Assembly: GCA_003255025.1 (NCBI GenBank)
Contig: QANY01011952.1
Span: 189,427-253,426, forward strand
Direction of reading: 5' to 3'
Length of the DNA stretch: 64,000 bases
Source: Datisca glomerata
Taxonomy: Eukaryota; Streptophyta; Magnoliopsida; Cucurbitales; Datiscaceae
Positions 44,691 through 55,692 of the stretch are shown one piece after another (the first letter of the stretch is position 1; every line of letters begins with the position of its first letter). The notes below the pieces were generated by a model, which was not told the origin of the DNA, ran no database searches, and saw only the letters and a list, made by a program, of their open reading frames with translations. The position numbers and the translations under genes were made by a program.

Positions 44691-45530
44691 GGATGATACA
44701 TTTATGATAATATGTTTTTCAGATTAATGTTTTAATTTTTTCATTTTTTCAATGACTTTATGGATGGTTTTTACTAGTTTATTGACGATTGTTTTTAATA
44801 ATTTATTGACAATGGTTTTTAATTTTTTAGGTATATCAGTCTAATGATAATAGTTATTGACTAATGATATAATAGACAATCAGTGTTTAACACAAAAAAT
44901 AAAATTATTGATATCAGCTATTGATTTACACAAGTTATCGATTAAGACATAATTAAACAAAAAAATTGGATAACCAATGATTAACTTATCAAAATGTACT
45001 TAGTAAAATATTAAACATATACAAGAATAATGGTTAACTAGTCTTATGATTTTTAAAAAAAAAAAAGAAATAAAGTGGAGTTCAGTACGCTCAGACTTGG
45101 GAATTGCTTCCCAGGTCAGTATACTCAGTGTCGTGATGCAAGACTTGGGATGAATTTGTCCTACGTAACTAAGCTCATCATCACGATGCTAGATTTCCAG
45201 CGTCGTGACGTCAGCACAATAAAATTTGAGTTAGTTTTTAATTTCAATGGTACACCAAATATTGAAAATAAAAAAATATTAATTACAAAATTTCTCAATA
45301 TTAAGTTGATCAAAATAAATAAAGAAACAATCATCGAACATAATCAATCGTATGTTTATCACTAAATTTCTCAATATTCAGTTTATCAAAATACGAACTA
45401 CTTAAATCCATAACTACCAACTACTTAAATCCTTCATAAAAAATCCATAAGCTCTATCAACTACCAGTTGAAGTACTTAAAACAGTAAAATATCAAGTTT
45501 TCAATCAATCACAATTAGTAAACCAAAACA
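44691..45530. other. Intergenic region between convergent MULE genes
   Basis: Noncoding, AT-rich. A short motif with cgtcgtga/tcacgatgc occurs three times (about 45130-45210). A Ulp1 protease domain would be expected on the minus strand here if the partner gene were complete, but I could not find one. Confidence 0.45.
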
Positions 45531-45539
45531 TCAATCTAT

Positions 45540-47640
45540 GCATCTCCTTCTTGTGTATGAGTGATGATATGAAAGTTTAAAGGTGTAAAAACTAGTTCCA
45601 TGATGCAGGATGATTTCCATGTTATGTTCATATGTTTGCTTCTTATGTCTTTTGCCATAAAGTTTTGATATATCAAGTCTCTTTCCCTTGCACTGTCTGG
45701 TCAATGGCCCCCTTCTAACTGGAGACTTATTGATGATTAGTGGAACATATAGTATAACAGTAGGCGGGATAATGGGTGCTTCCTATCATTGATTTGAGAT
45801 TTTAAATCAGTCAATAATAATATCCACATATATATAGTTATTTAAAAGTATATCAAGTATATCATCCAAGCTTAAATTTGGCATATTACTAAACACATCA
45901 TTATGACTGTCCTTATTCAGTCTAGTGGCCATTTGACGGTTAGGTCCATCTCCCATATCCTTATTTGAAGTTGTAGCAGTTTGTGTATGGAATTGTTGAG
46001 CTTCCACACCTTTTTCCGACACCCTGAAATGGACGTTATCAATTCATATGCATAATTATGAAAAATATTCTACTCAACATTCCAATGATTTACCATACAA
46101 AATATATTACATTTTATAACAGTGTATACAATGATCATCAAACAATGAAAGAAATGAGTATTCATCCAAAAGCACAAAAAAGTTCATAATCAATAATTGA
46201 TATACATACATTTGTCTTTGATAGATTCAATAACTCCTCCAACACAGATCGATTCTCTCAAATTGCTTATCATATTTTTCCTCTAGATATTTTAATTTAG
46301 CTTCAATAGAAAATTCTTTCAATGTTTTTATTTTCTTAGGTTCAGAAACTTCGACAATATTCTGAAATTCCATTTGTGTCATCAATCTTTGGTTGAGTAT
46401 CAACCACATTTTTACCATTGGATATTCCAGATTTCCTTTCATAATTGATACTCTTTAATTCATCAGAAGTTGCTTGAAATTTCTCAATCTCCAGCTTCAA
46501 TCATTAAATATAAGTATGTCAAGTTAATAATAAATTTATATATAAAGATAATATATCAAAATTAATTTATACTTACACTCTTATATCCAAAATCCATGTC
46601 CGTCAAATTCCTCTTGTCTAGTTGACCTGTCACTGTGTAGTTATTTATCTTGAGAGTACCACTCCACAATCTTTTTGCAAACGACATCAGAGGTTTCGTC
46701 AACAACATTATTATTTTGAGTGCCCAAACGATTAAAGCATGTGGAAAAGCATACAAAGCATGCGTATTAGTGTCAAGAAAGTTACTAATTTTCCTCATGC
46801 TTGCAACCGTTACCTCAAATGCCAACTTACCCTAAGGATATACATCAAACAGATCACCTTTATCAACAAAAAAAATATGAAAATGGTTAACCAAAATACG
46901 TTGATGCTTTGGTATCGACAGATTTTCTAGACAATACAACTTTGCAAGCTTAACTATCTCATCATCATCATCATTTCTGGCCATTGTCCAAGTGTCAAAT
47001 GCCTAATTTAACATTTTTCTAGAAACTGTCTTATTATTCTTAAAATACTTTTCTTTTACTTTCCCATCTCCTAAACTAGTTCTATCAATATGTACTGATG
47101 AAGTGCATCTCAAATGACTTACGGCTGTAAAATCCCTCATGTTGAAACGAGCCACTCGTTCATTGAAATTGAAATAAATGGTATCACTCCTCTTATGATG
47201 GCATTATTTTCTAGCTATATGCAACAGTAATTCAGCGGAAAATTTCTTAATTTAGAAATCAAGAAAATGACCAAAACATCCTTTCATGAATGCTTCTCTC
47301 TACTTCCCAGTCAAACTCATATTTACATGCTACATTATTGTTGACTTAGAGAATAGATTAAACTTTTGGTTTTTGTTCCAATTTGAATCGGATACAATCA
47401 ACTTAAGACCCTATAACATAGTATTGATGAGCAATTTATAATAATAAGTATATAAAGATATTAAAATTTATTGTTCATTTTACCTCGTTTCGATTGTCTT
47501 CGTTGAAACATAACTTATGCAACTTACGTACGTTGAAACGCAACTTACACTGTCCTATTGGAATGTGCTTGGTGTTCTTTTTGGTTGATTTCAATGACTC
47601 ACGTTCGACACATTTATCTTCCATAATCAGTGCTTCTATA
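45540..47640 (-). pseudogene. DUF1985 protein of a MULE (Ulp1-associated type), broken
   Basis: Read on the minus strand, 47330-46560 contains a DUF1985-like domain: FGHFLDF near 47270, FSAELLLHIAR, then FNFNERVARFNMRDFTAVSHL near 47150, and later LAFEVTVASMRKI and FPHALIVWALKI (46810-46720). Downstream segments are a coiled, Lys/Glu-rich stretch (about 46440-46220) and a basic region (about 45760-45540). DUF1985 is known from plant MULE-borne genes, where it usually precedes a Ulp1-type cysteine protease domain; that protease is absent here. There are several stops, though some gaps may be introns. The gene converges on the plus-strand transposase. Confidence 0.6.
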
Positions 47641-49050
47641 AACAAATAAACAACAATTTGAGAGTTTGATAATGTTCAATCATATAATGAAATTAGCTAA
47701 TCAATATGTTATTTACGTTTGGTTATATCAACGACTGATTCGGTATCTTGTATCATAATTTTTCAGTAAAATGATTGACAACATTTATTGAATAACATAT
47801 TTTAAGTGATAACGATCAATCATTTATTAACCCATTCAAAATTAAACACATATATACCTGAATGTAATTACAGTGAAAATATGGTCCATATAAATATTCT
47901 ATTGACCACAGCAAAGGTTAACCACTCATTGATAATCATTTATGGATAAAAAAATTAATAAAATAGTACATAATATTGTGTTAGTTGCGGTTGTGTTAGT
48001 TATGGAAGTATTCCAAAAAAAAATTGTTTTTTCAATAAATTTTATATTCTCTTCAATAGATTTTATACTTAATATTCTCGGAAAAATTTGTATAATCAAT
48101 AGAATGTACATGCATGTTCAATCAGTATAATGATATGTGTAAGAAAATAAAGAAACCATGGTATTTTTACTAAATCCAACCATTATTGAAGTTTGAAGAT
48201 TTGATACATTGATTCAAGTAGTCGAAGTAAAGAAATATTTCTTTTTTGCTTAATAATACCTTGAACTTATTGGAGATGGTAGAAGAGAAAGATCACACCG
48301 TTTTTATATTGATCGAGCTTTGTGCCGGCATCAATGAAGTTTCTCTTTGTTCTATAAAACGACTCCAATGGAGGTTCTCTTTGCTCTGTAGATGGAGGTT
48401 TCGAGAGTTGAATAGGGTTTCTTGGATTTTTTCTGTTTTTGTTGTTGGATGATTGATTGACAATTGATGTTAGTTATTGTTTATCATGGTTAATTAATAA
48501 TTTTCATAACCATAGTTAGATTTTTTTACTTTACAATTTTTTCGGTCAATTATGATCGGTGGAGTTCAAAATCAAAATATTTTATCATTTTTTGGTATTT
48601 TTTAAATTTTTTGATAGATATGTTAATTACAGCTTATGAAAAATATAATTATACAAGTAAAGCGTTAGTTTATGTCATAATTGTAGACAAGTATATCACT
48701 TTATTTACTCATGACATACTATGATAACTGTAGGAAACAAGCATTATTGATCAATTTATTAGAATTTTTTGAATTTAGATTATTGATCGAATTATCACTG
48801 ATTTATCGTTGATTTAATTTGATTTCTTTTTAAGATTTTTTATTCAAGATGTAATTGATTGAGGAAGTTAACAGAGTAGCGGTTTACAATGATATTTAAG
48901 ATATTATTAGTTACGGTTTTCAAACGGTTAAATACAGTTTTCTAATTCTTAGAGTATATAATTTAAGTATATCATATTTACATATCTAATTTATCTGAAA
49001 AAATTGGTAGTATATTATATATAGACAATGGGCATATTAGTACAAAATTA
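47641..49050. other. AT-rich region right of the MULE
   Basis: No gene recognised. A short frame at 48246-48452 has no domain. The MULE right terminus should lie here. Confidence 0.4.
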
Positions 49051-49420
49051 TTGACTATTTTAGAAACTTGCTACTTACCTAAATCTATTGAAAATCTATT
49101 ATTTATTAAAACACCTCTCAAGTCCAACTCTTTTAGAAATTGGAGGCTTATTAATTTAGTTAGTGAATTTAATTTTAAACTTAATATAGCTTTAGACTTC
49201 TATATTATATGGGTTAGAAGAAGTTGCAATGTTATTGCTGATGTTATAGCTGTTTACGGCGTTGATCATGATAGAGTTAACTTATATCATTTCTTCATAT
49301 CTTTTGAGATTTGTCATTTGATTGAGTAGAAAAAATATTTGTAAGGAGTAGACTTATGCCGCCTTAACTTTTTTGAGGTTTTTATTTTAATAATCTTCTG
49401 GTTTAGTTTAAAAGAACGGC
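49051..49420 (+). pseudogene. LINE RNase H C-terminus and 3' tail
   Basis: The frame contains NWRLINLVSEF and IIWVRRSCNVIADVIA, the final helices of plant LINE RNase H, including the conserved W-x-x-R...N-x-x-A-D. The tail (tttgtaaggagtagacttatgccgcc, then T-rich) matches the tail at 10390-10450, so both are 3' ends of one LINE family. The fragment is 5'-truncated, as is normal for LINE insertions. Confidence 0.65.
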
Positions 49421-50394
49421 AACTAGATGCAGCCGAGATAAAATTTGTATTAGTTTAAAATTATGTTACCTAATCCAACTTTCAACAAATCGATTAAAAA
49501 AAAGATTCCAAATCATAATATTATGCGACGGTCCCATATAAGATTTGTCGTTTACAAAGCCTCTGATTGCCCAATGACTTACTCCAAAAAATCGGTTTGA
49601 TTGATTGTTCAATCAAGCAATCATATTGCTAACATGATGGTTAGTTGTCATTAATCATCTTCACGAGAATAATGATTTTGATGATAAAGGCATTATTTCA
49701 TTATTAGCTAACTGTCTTAGACCGGAAATAGCATAACCCAATTATTTATGTTGAAACATTAACTGATATATCAGTTATTTATATGTTAATTTAATTATTT
49801 AATGAATAATAAAATATTAATTAATAGTTAGATCATTTCATCAATCAAAATTTGTTCTTGGTTTAAAATTATGGCAGTCATAGAAGTCATCTCATTCTCT
49901 ACCACATAATGATATGTTATTTGATGGAATGGACAAACTTTTACTCTTATTTTTAAATTTTCACTTGATTTTTTTATGCCAACTCATAGCTTACGCAAAT
50001 ATTTGTGGTTTTAATCCATGATCTTATTCATTTGCAGGTTAATCAACTTTTAAGTAGGATGTAAATTTAATAGTGATAAAATATGACATATTAATGATTT
50101 ACACATCATTTAACTAATTAAAATTTTATCTTGTTCTTGATTGGTCTAGGATTATCATTAATTTGTACGTATTCCTCATCTCTTAACATGTTTTAACCAT
50201 AGTTGTCAATTGTCGGTGACCATCATGGCTTGTTGATAAATGGAACATTTGAGATACTTTTGTATTCCGCTCATAATAATGTTTCAAATATATAAATAAA
50301 AACATATGATTTAAATAATATTTGTATAAAAAAATTTCAAGACTTATGACTTACATAAAAACACATATTTTAAAAAATTCAACATAAACATTAG
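49421..50394. other. AT-rich noncoding stretch
   Basis: No gene or repeat recognised. Confidence 0.5.
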
Positions 50395-50516
50395 TGTTAT
50401 GGATATTTTTCCAACCACCAATTACGTAACGAAACATGTCACGCCACATCAGGGAGCTCCCAGTGTCAGGGAAGGAGTAGAACCGACCTCATCTGATCGG
50501 ACTCTATGGAGCTCAA
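50395..50516. mobile_element. LTR fragment 1a (left of the hAT insertion)
   Basis: It begins tgttatggatatttttccaacc and matches the start of the LTR at 55037 for about 120 bp (gtcagggaaggagta, gactctatggagctc). It is cut at 50516 by the hAT element and continues at 54062. Confidence 0.75.
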
Positions 50517-51164
50517 TAAGGGTGGTAACCGGGCCAGGCCTTCTCACGGGCCGGGCTCGGTTAAATAACCGGCCCAACCCGTTTCCTCTCCCTTTAATGT
50601 GATTTAATTCTAAAAAATATTTAACCAAGCCCGGCCCGTTTTCCCTCCCTTTAATGTGATTTAATTCTAAAAAATGTAGATAAGGAGAGTTGAACCTTGA
50701 TGGGGAATAAATGAAGTATAGAAATTACCATCAAGCTTTACGAAAATCATGTTACTTTTTTTAATTATTTTCATATTTTACTTTAGAATCTCAATTGAAA
50801 AACTTGTCATACTAAGTAAAATAATTATTTTATTCTTTAAATTAAATAGTTGCATCACTATAAATTAAGTACATCTCAATAAAGTATTCATTTAAACAAA
50901 AAATTATAATAAAATATCATAAATTTATTATTTATTATTTATTATATTTGAGAGTTGCATTACTATAAATTAAGTACATCCCAACTAGTTTGACGCCTAC
51001 CTATTTATCAATCACTTGCCTCGTTAAAGCCTTTTCTGGAAACCTCATTGGGGAAAACCCAGAAAAGGAAAAAGAGTACTAGCCATAAGAACTAACCCAT
51101 AGAAGACTTTAAAATTTTGAATCATCTGTACTTCATTTTCATTAACGTCTAAATCTTGAAAATC

Positions 51165-53125
51165 TTGAATGATGTCGTCTAGTTGTTGTTATCTTCTTTT
51201 GATGGTATCACTCCAATCCTTAAAACATATGAGGGTTTCAACAATATCAGAAGTTAATCTACTTTTTTTTCTTCAATTACACGTCCACTTGCACTAAAAA
51301 CATACTCTGATGCTACTGTAGAGACCGGGGGGGTTAGTAGATCTCGCGCCATAATAGAAAGAATTAGATAACTCGTTGAATTTGCTTTCCACCATTGTAA
51401 AATATCTAACTCATCATTTTTTTAATTCCATATTTCGTTTGAAAAAGATTTATAAAGTTCTGATCTATGAGGAGTAGAAATAATGTTCTTCATTTTAAAT
51501 TTCAATCTTTGTTGAAAAATATTCATAGAACTACCTAATTGTGTAGATGAACTACTACCATCATTAATATTACAATCATCATTTTTATATTTCGATTCAT
51601 ATGTTGAATAAAATGAATTTAATTATGATGTTAGTCATTTAATATCTAAGTTGGGGGAAAATCCTAAATTATCAGAAATTAAATCAATAAAAATTTCAAC
51701 TGCAACTAATTTTATCCTAGGACCCATAACAGTAGCAAAACAAAAAATCCTACGAACATTCTGTCAATATTTTTTAAATTTTTCTTCCATTTTTTCAACA
51801 ATTGGTCTAAAAGATTCATTTGTCTTATAATGTGCAAAAATGCTAGTAATTTCTAAAAACTGTCTAAGAACAAGATGTGCAGTTGCAAAGTAAATACCAA
51901 AACAACTATTAGTTGAAACATAAAAAGATTCCAAAACTCAAAAAAATAATTAGCCATTTCACAACTAATACATTTTACAACAGTTTTACCTTTTTTTCAT
52001 TTACATAATTATAAATTACACTCAAATAAGGTTTTGCTGTCATTAACATTAAATATGTAGAGTTCCACCTAGTTTCTACATCCAACTTTAGCTTTCTTGG
52101 TTTTAAACCAAATTTTTTACATGATTTTAAATATTATTGTTGTCTAGTATTTAATTTCATAATATATGAAATAGCATAACGTATTTCTTTCAAATACAGT
52201 GATATTTGTTCTATTCCAATTTTAACAACTAAGTTAAGTATATGACAAACACACCGCATATGTAATAAAGAATTTTGATCAGCATTAATAGTAAAATTAT
52301 CTTTGAATAAATTAATAGCATTATCGTTTCCACTAGCATTATCAAGAGTGATACTGAAAATTCTATTAGAAATACTATATTCACGCAATATACTCATAAT
52401 GTATTGAAAAACACATTACCTATGTGAGGGTAATCACATCGTCGAAAACCTAATATTCTTTTATTTAACTCTCATTTATGATAAAAAATGTGAGGTAACA
52501 ACAATGTACCCCAACGCATTACGTGCACTCCATAAATCAGATGCAATACAAATTGACATAGTAAGATAAGAAGAAAAAAAAATTGAATTAATTCATCTTT
52601 CATACTATGGTAAAGTTTAATTACATCACTTCTAGCAGTGTTTCTAGGAATATGTTTATATTCAGGTTGTATACCTTCTTTCATACAGTCTTTTAAATCA
52701 AGATCGTCAGCATAACTCAAAGGTTGTTCAGAAACAACTATATATCTAGCTATACATTCTCTAGCTTTAGTCTGTGTATATTTAAAAGTTTCAGAACAAT
52801 ATGCATTTATTTGAGTTTGTTTAGGGTCATCTTTCTGGTGATCTTTTGCATGGTTAATTGAATAATGTCTGAAAATAGTTCCAGTTTCTTGACCAACTTT
52901 CCAAGCATAATCAGATGAACAATGTTTACATTTTACCTTAACTTTTTCACTACCCTCAAAATGTATAATATCAAAATACTTTCATATTTCATAGGTTTTA
53001 GCTCTTTTATTTTAAAGTTTAGAGGTTGCAGTTGATGTAGTGGATAAAGGTTCAGATTACCCACGATGAAAATCATGTTCCTCACTTAAATCAATATTTT
53101 CATAATCAAGATATCTAGCATCCAT
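51165..53125 (-). pseudogene. hAT transposase (BED finger, C-terminal dimerization domain)
   Basis: The ATG at 53125 opens MDARYLDYENIDLSEEHDF. A BED-type finger follows, with C-K-H-C and H-Y-x3-H (about 52940-52850). Next come a conserved ITLDNASGNDNAI segment (about 52345) and CVCHILNLVVKIG (about 52240), both part of the hAT catalytic core. At 51390-51200 the dimerization domain reads MARDLLTPPVST, ASEYVFS and LTSDIVETLICFKDW. Stops at about 53060 and 52990 and several frameshifts in the middle make it nonfunctional. The family normally has 600-700 residues, which fits the span. The start is chosen because it is the first ATG before the BED finger. Confidence 0.8.
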
Positions 53126-53764
53126 TATGTAAAAAAATAAATAAAATAAAAAATTACCAACACAAGATCGTTGTAATACATATAGAACTATGGACGAGAG
53201 TTGAGAACTCCTGCATAAAAAAAGAGATTAGATATCATTGCAATTAAAGAAATTAACAAACAAAATTAACTAAATAAATGTGTAAATTTCCCCTTTCTTA
53301 AAAGGCACAAAGTAAGAGTTGAGAGAGTAGAGAGTATGAGAGAAAGGTAGAGAGCAGAAAGTTGAGAGAGCAAAGAGTAAGAGTTCAAAGAGAGACGCAG
53401 AGAGCAGACAGTTGAGAGAGAGGCAGAGGCAGATAATCGAAGTTAAAATGAAAGAAAAAATTGTCGCTAATTTGCTTGCTTAAAGCAAATCGGTGCTTCT
53501 TTCGGTCTTTCGGTTTCTAACACAATTTTTTTACTCAATTTGTCTATAAATAATCATACCCTTGTTAATTGGTATTAGGGTATGCTCTTGGACTCTTGAT
53601 GTATTTTTTGTTAATTGAATAAAATATTCATTTAAACAAAAAATATTATCTATTTATTTAATTAAATGCGTTTATCTCAAAAATATATTTAATAAAGTAT
53701 TTGACAAAATGTATTGAAAGGCAATAAAAATATAACACAAACAATATTTACATAAAAATAGTCT

Positions 53765-53818
53765 TGGCCTACTGGTAAAGTGCATATTAATAAAAAAGAG
53801 GTCAATGGTTCATTCTTC
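53765..53818 (+). other. tRNA-like A-box/B-box pair inside the hAT element
   Basis: The bases tggcctactgg match a tRNA A box (10 of 11 to tggcnnagtgg), and ggttcattcttc 42 bp downstream weakly resembles a B box. No cloverleaf forms. It may be a SINE or tRNA relic. Confidence 0.25.
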
Positions 53819-54061
53819 AATATATACAAAATGAATATTTTTTTAAATAAAAAGAGCATATTAGACGGGCCGGGCCGGTTCAGGCCCGCGGGTTAGACGG
53901 GCCAGGCCGGGCTGGGCCATATGACACAAATGCCAGGCCGGGGCTTGGCCCACGGGTCTGAACTGGTCCGACACTGTTCATACACGGGTCGGGCTGACCC
54001 GGGCTTTAACGAGCCGGTTCAACCAGTTTCGCGGGTCGAATCGACCTGCTTGCCACCTCTA

Positions 54062-54343
54062 GAGCTCGGGACGCACAAAATCGAGCACACAAAAGAGTAG
54101 AAATAAAGTTCATAAAGAGAACTCAGATAATCTCGAACACAAGACCATCATTACTCACTGAAAGTAGCATCCTATAGGTCTAACCGCTATAACAGGATGT
54201 CGGGATAGACCCCGTCTAGTCATTTTGAAGGCATTTAATGCCAATCACCTTATGTCAAGGCCGCCTCCTTTCTGTCAAATCAAGGACATATATTGTATCT
54301 CGCGAAGCTTCCCCAACACGCCTATAAGGCTTCTTCAAACAAG
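54062..54343. mobile_element. LTR fragment 1b (right of the hAT insertion)
   Basis: It continues the LTR cut at 50516: gctcgggacgcac, the aaggcatttaatg segment, gtatctcgcgaagc and aaggcttcttc all align with 55155-55423 in the same order. Similarity stops at about 54343, so the TATA box and downstream part of this copy are missing. Confidence 0.75.
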
Positions 54344-55036
54344 CTTATGGACGACACTAAAATCATCACGAATGGAAAACTAGCGACTTTGAGGCACAAT
54401 ATTTAAAAGATAACAAAAGGGGAACCTCTATAACGGAGGAAGCCCTAGAAAGGGGAAGGATTACTGTTCTTCCGAGAATAAGTGCCAGGGGGAAGGATGA
54501 TGATTGACAAGAGTTTCAACTCTGTCAAAAAGCTAAGGATGAAAGAAATGAGAAGGAAGACTGCCTATTTATAGGCCTTGATTGAAGGTGGGAACCACTC
54601 GTTTAATGGTGGTATTTAAGTTGGCCATGATGACAACCGCTGGAACCATCATACGGCTAGCAAACAACCATTTCGCGAATCGACGAGAGGATTATGGAAG
54701 ACCAAACGTCACCTAATTAACCATAGGGATGAAACGACGCGTCAAGGATGAAGCGATAGGGAGTCAAGCTACTTTACACGCATCCACACACCATCAATGC
54801 CCCCACTCCCTAGAGGTTAACAATCTCGAAATGAGAAAAATGTGAAATGACATGTGCACGACAAAAATTTTCAGATAATTAATTATATTCGGTGCAGCCA
54901 CCCTTGACGAATGAACTTAAGGCACAAAGAATGAGATGTCCAAGGTAGGTGAAGTTTATCACGCCAAGCTAGCCCAGATGATGGAGACTTCACGCCCGGG
55001 TATGAGAGGCCACCCAAGTCCTCGACTAGGGGTAAC
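54344..55036 (-). mobile_element. LTR-like promoter region of another element, minus strand
   Basis: The minus strand shows a TATA box (cctataaatagg, 54564-54575) followed by a leader, with a gggagtgggggcattgatgg segment upstream (about 54795-54815). This resembles the U3-R of a gypsy LTR; the gypsy LTR at 58091 has a similar tataaatag environment. Its boundaries and the element's coding part were not found. Confidence 0.45.
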
Positions 55037-55692
55037 TATTATGAGTATTTTCCCAACCATCAATAACATAAACGACACGTCTCATGCCACATTAGGGAGC
55101 TCTTGATGTTAGGGAAGGAGTATAATTGACCACATCTGGTAGGACTCTATGGAGCTCGGGATGCACAGACCCGAGCACATGAAAAGGCAAGAATATAGTT
55201 CACAACAGAGCTTTGATAATCCCGAGCACAAGGCCAGCATTACTCGTCGAAAGTAACGCCTTACAAGTCTAATTGCCGTAGCAAGATGTTAGGGTAGATA
55301 TCGTCTAATCATTTTGAAGGCATTTAATACTCATCGCTTTATGTCATCATCTCCCTTCCGTCCGATCAAGGATATACATTGTGTCTCGCGAAGCGTCCCT
55401 AACACGCATCTAAGGCTTCTTCGACACGCTTCTTTCTACACGAAGACTGAGGTATAAATACATTTACCAATAAATAGAATAGGTATATGCCTTCTCTCGC
55501 CTCAGGAAATTATGAAAAAATATCGACTAAATACTGACTTAAACATTGAAGGCTCTTATACAAGGAAACCACTCCCAGTTCTCTTCACCTTAGAGTTCGT
55601 TGTCTGTGTTGTGTAGGTTCCCGCTTGAGAGGACCCCTACATGAGGAGGAGATTGAATGCCACCTCACTGTTGAGATTTTCGGTAACAACAA
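55037..55692 (+). mobile_element. LTR 2 of the same family as fragment 1 (probably solo)
   Basis: It begins tattatgagtattttcccaacc (the TG changed to TA) and ends ttttcggtaaca, giving inverted terminal bases tgtta/taaca in the original. It has a TATA box (gtataaatac, about 55452) and about 230 bp of R/U5-like sequence. There is no coding sequence on either side. gtaac precedes it and also lies at its right end, so a duplication cannot be called with confidence. Confidence 0.6.

Larger units (their letters stand above)
50517..54061 (-). mobile_element. hAT transposon, 3545 bp, with 8-bp target duplication
   Basis: The ends are taagggtggtaac and gcttgccacctcta, inverted repeats of the Ac/Tip100-like kind. 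The flanks are gagctcaa (50509-50516) and gagctcgg (54062-54069); the undisrupted relative at about 55156 has a single gagctcgg, which confirms the insertion and its 8-bp duplication. Both ends carry GC-rich ggcccggc repeats, unlike the AT-rich interior. A nearly complete transposase lies inside on the minus strand. A 31-bp phrase (ctccctttaatgtgattt...) is duplicated at 50587 and 50643. Confidence 0.9.

Noticed and set aside
45075..45365. 96-codon frame between the convergent MULE genes
   Set aside because: No similarity to a Ulp1 protease or any known domain, and it is on the strand opposite to the DUF1985 gene.
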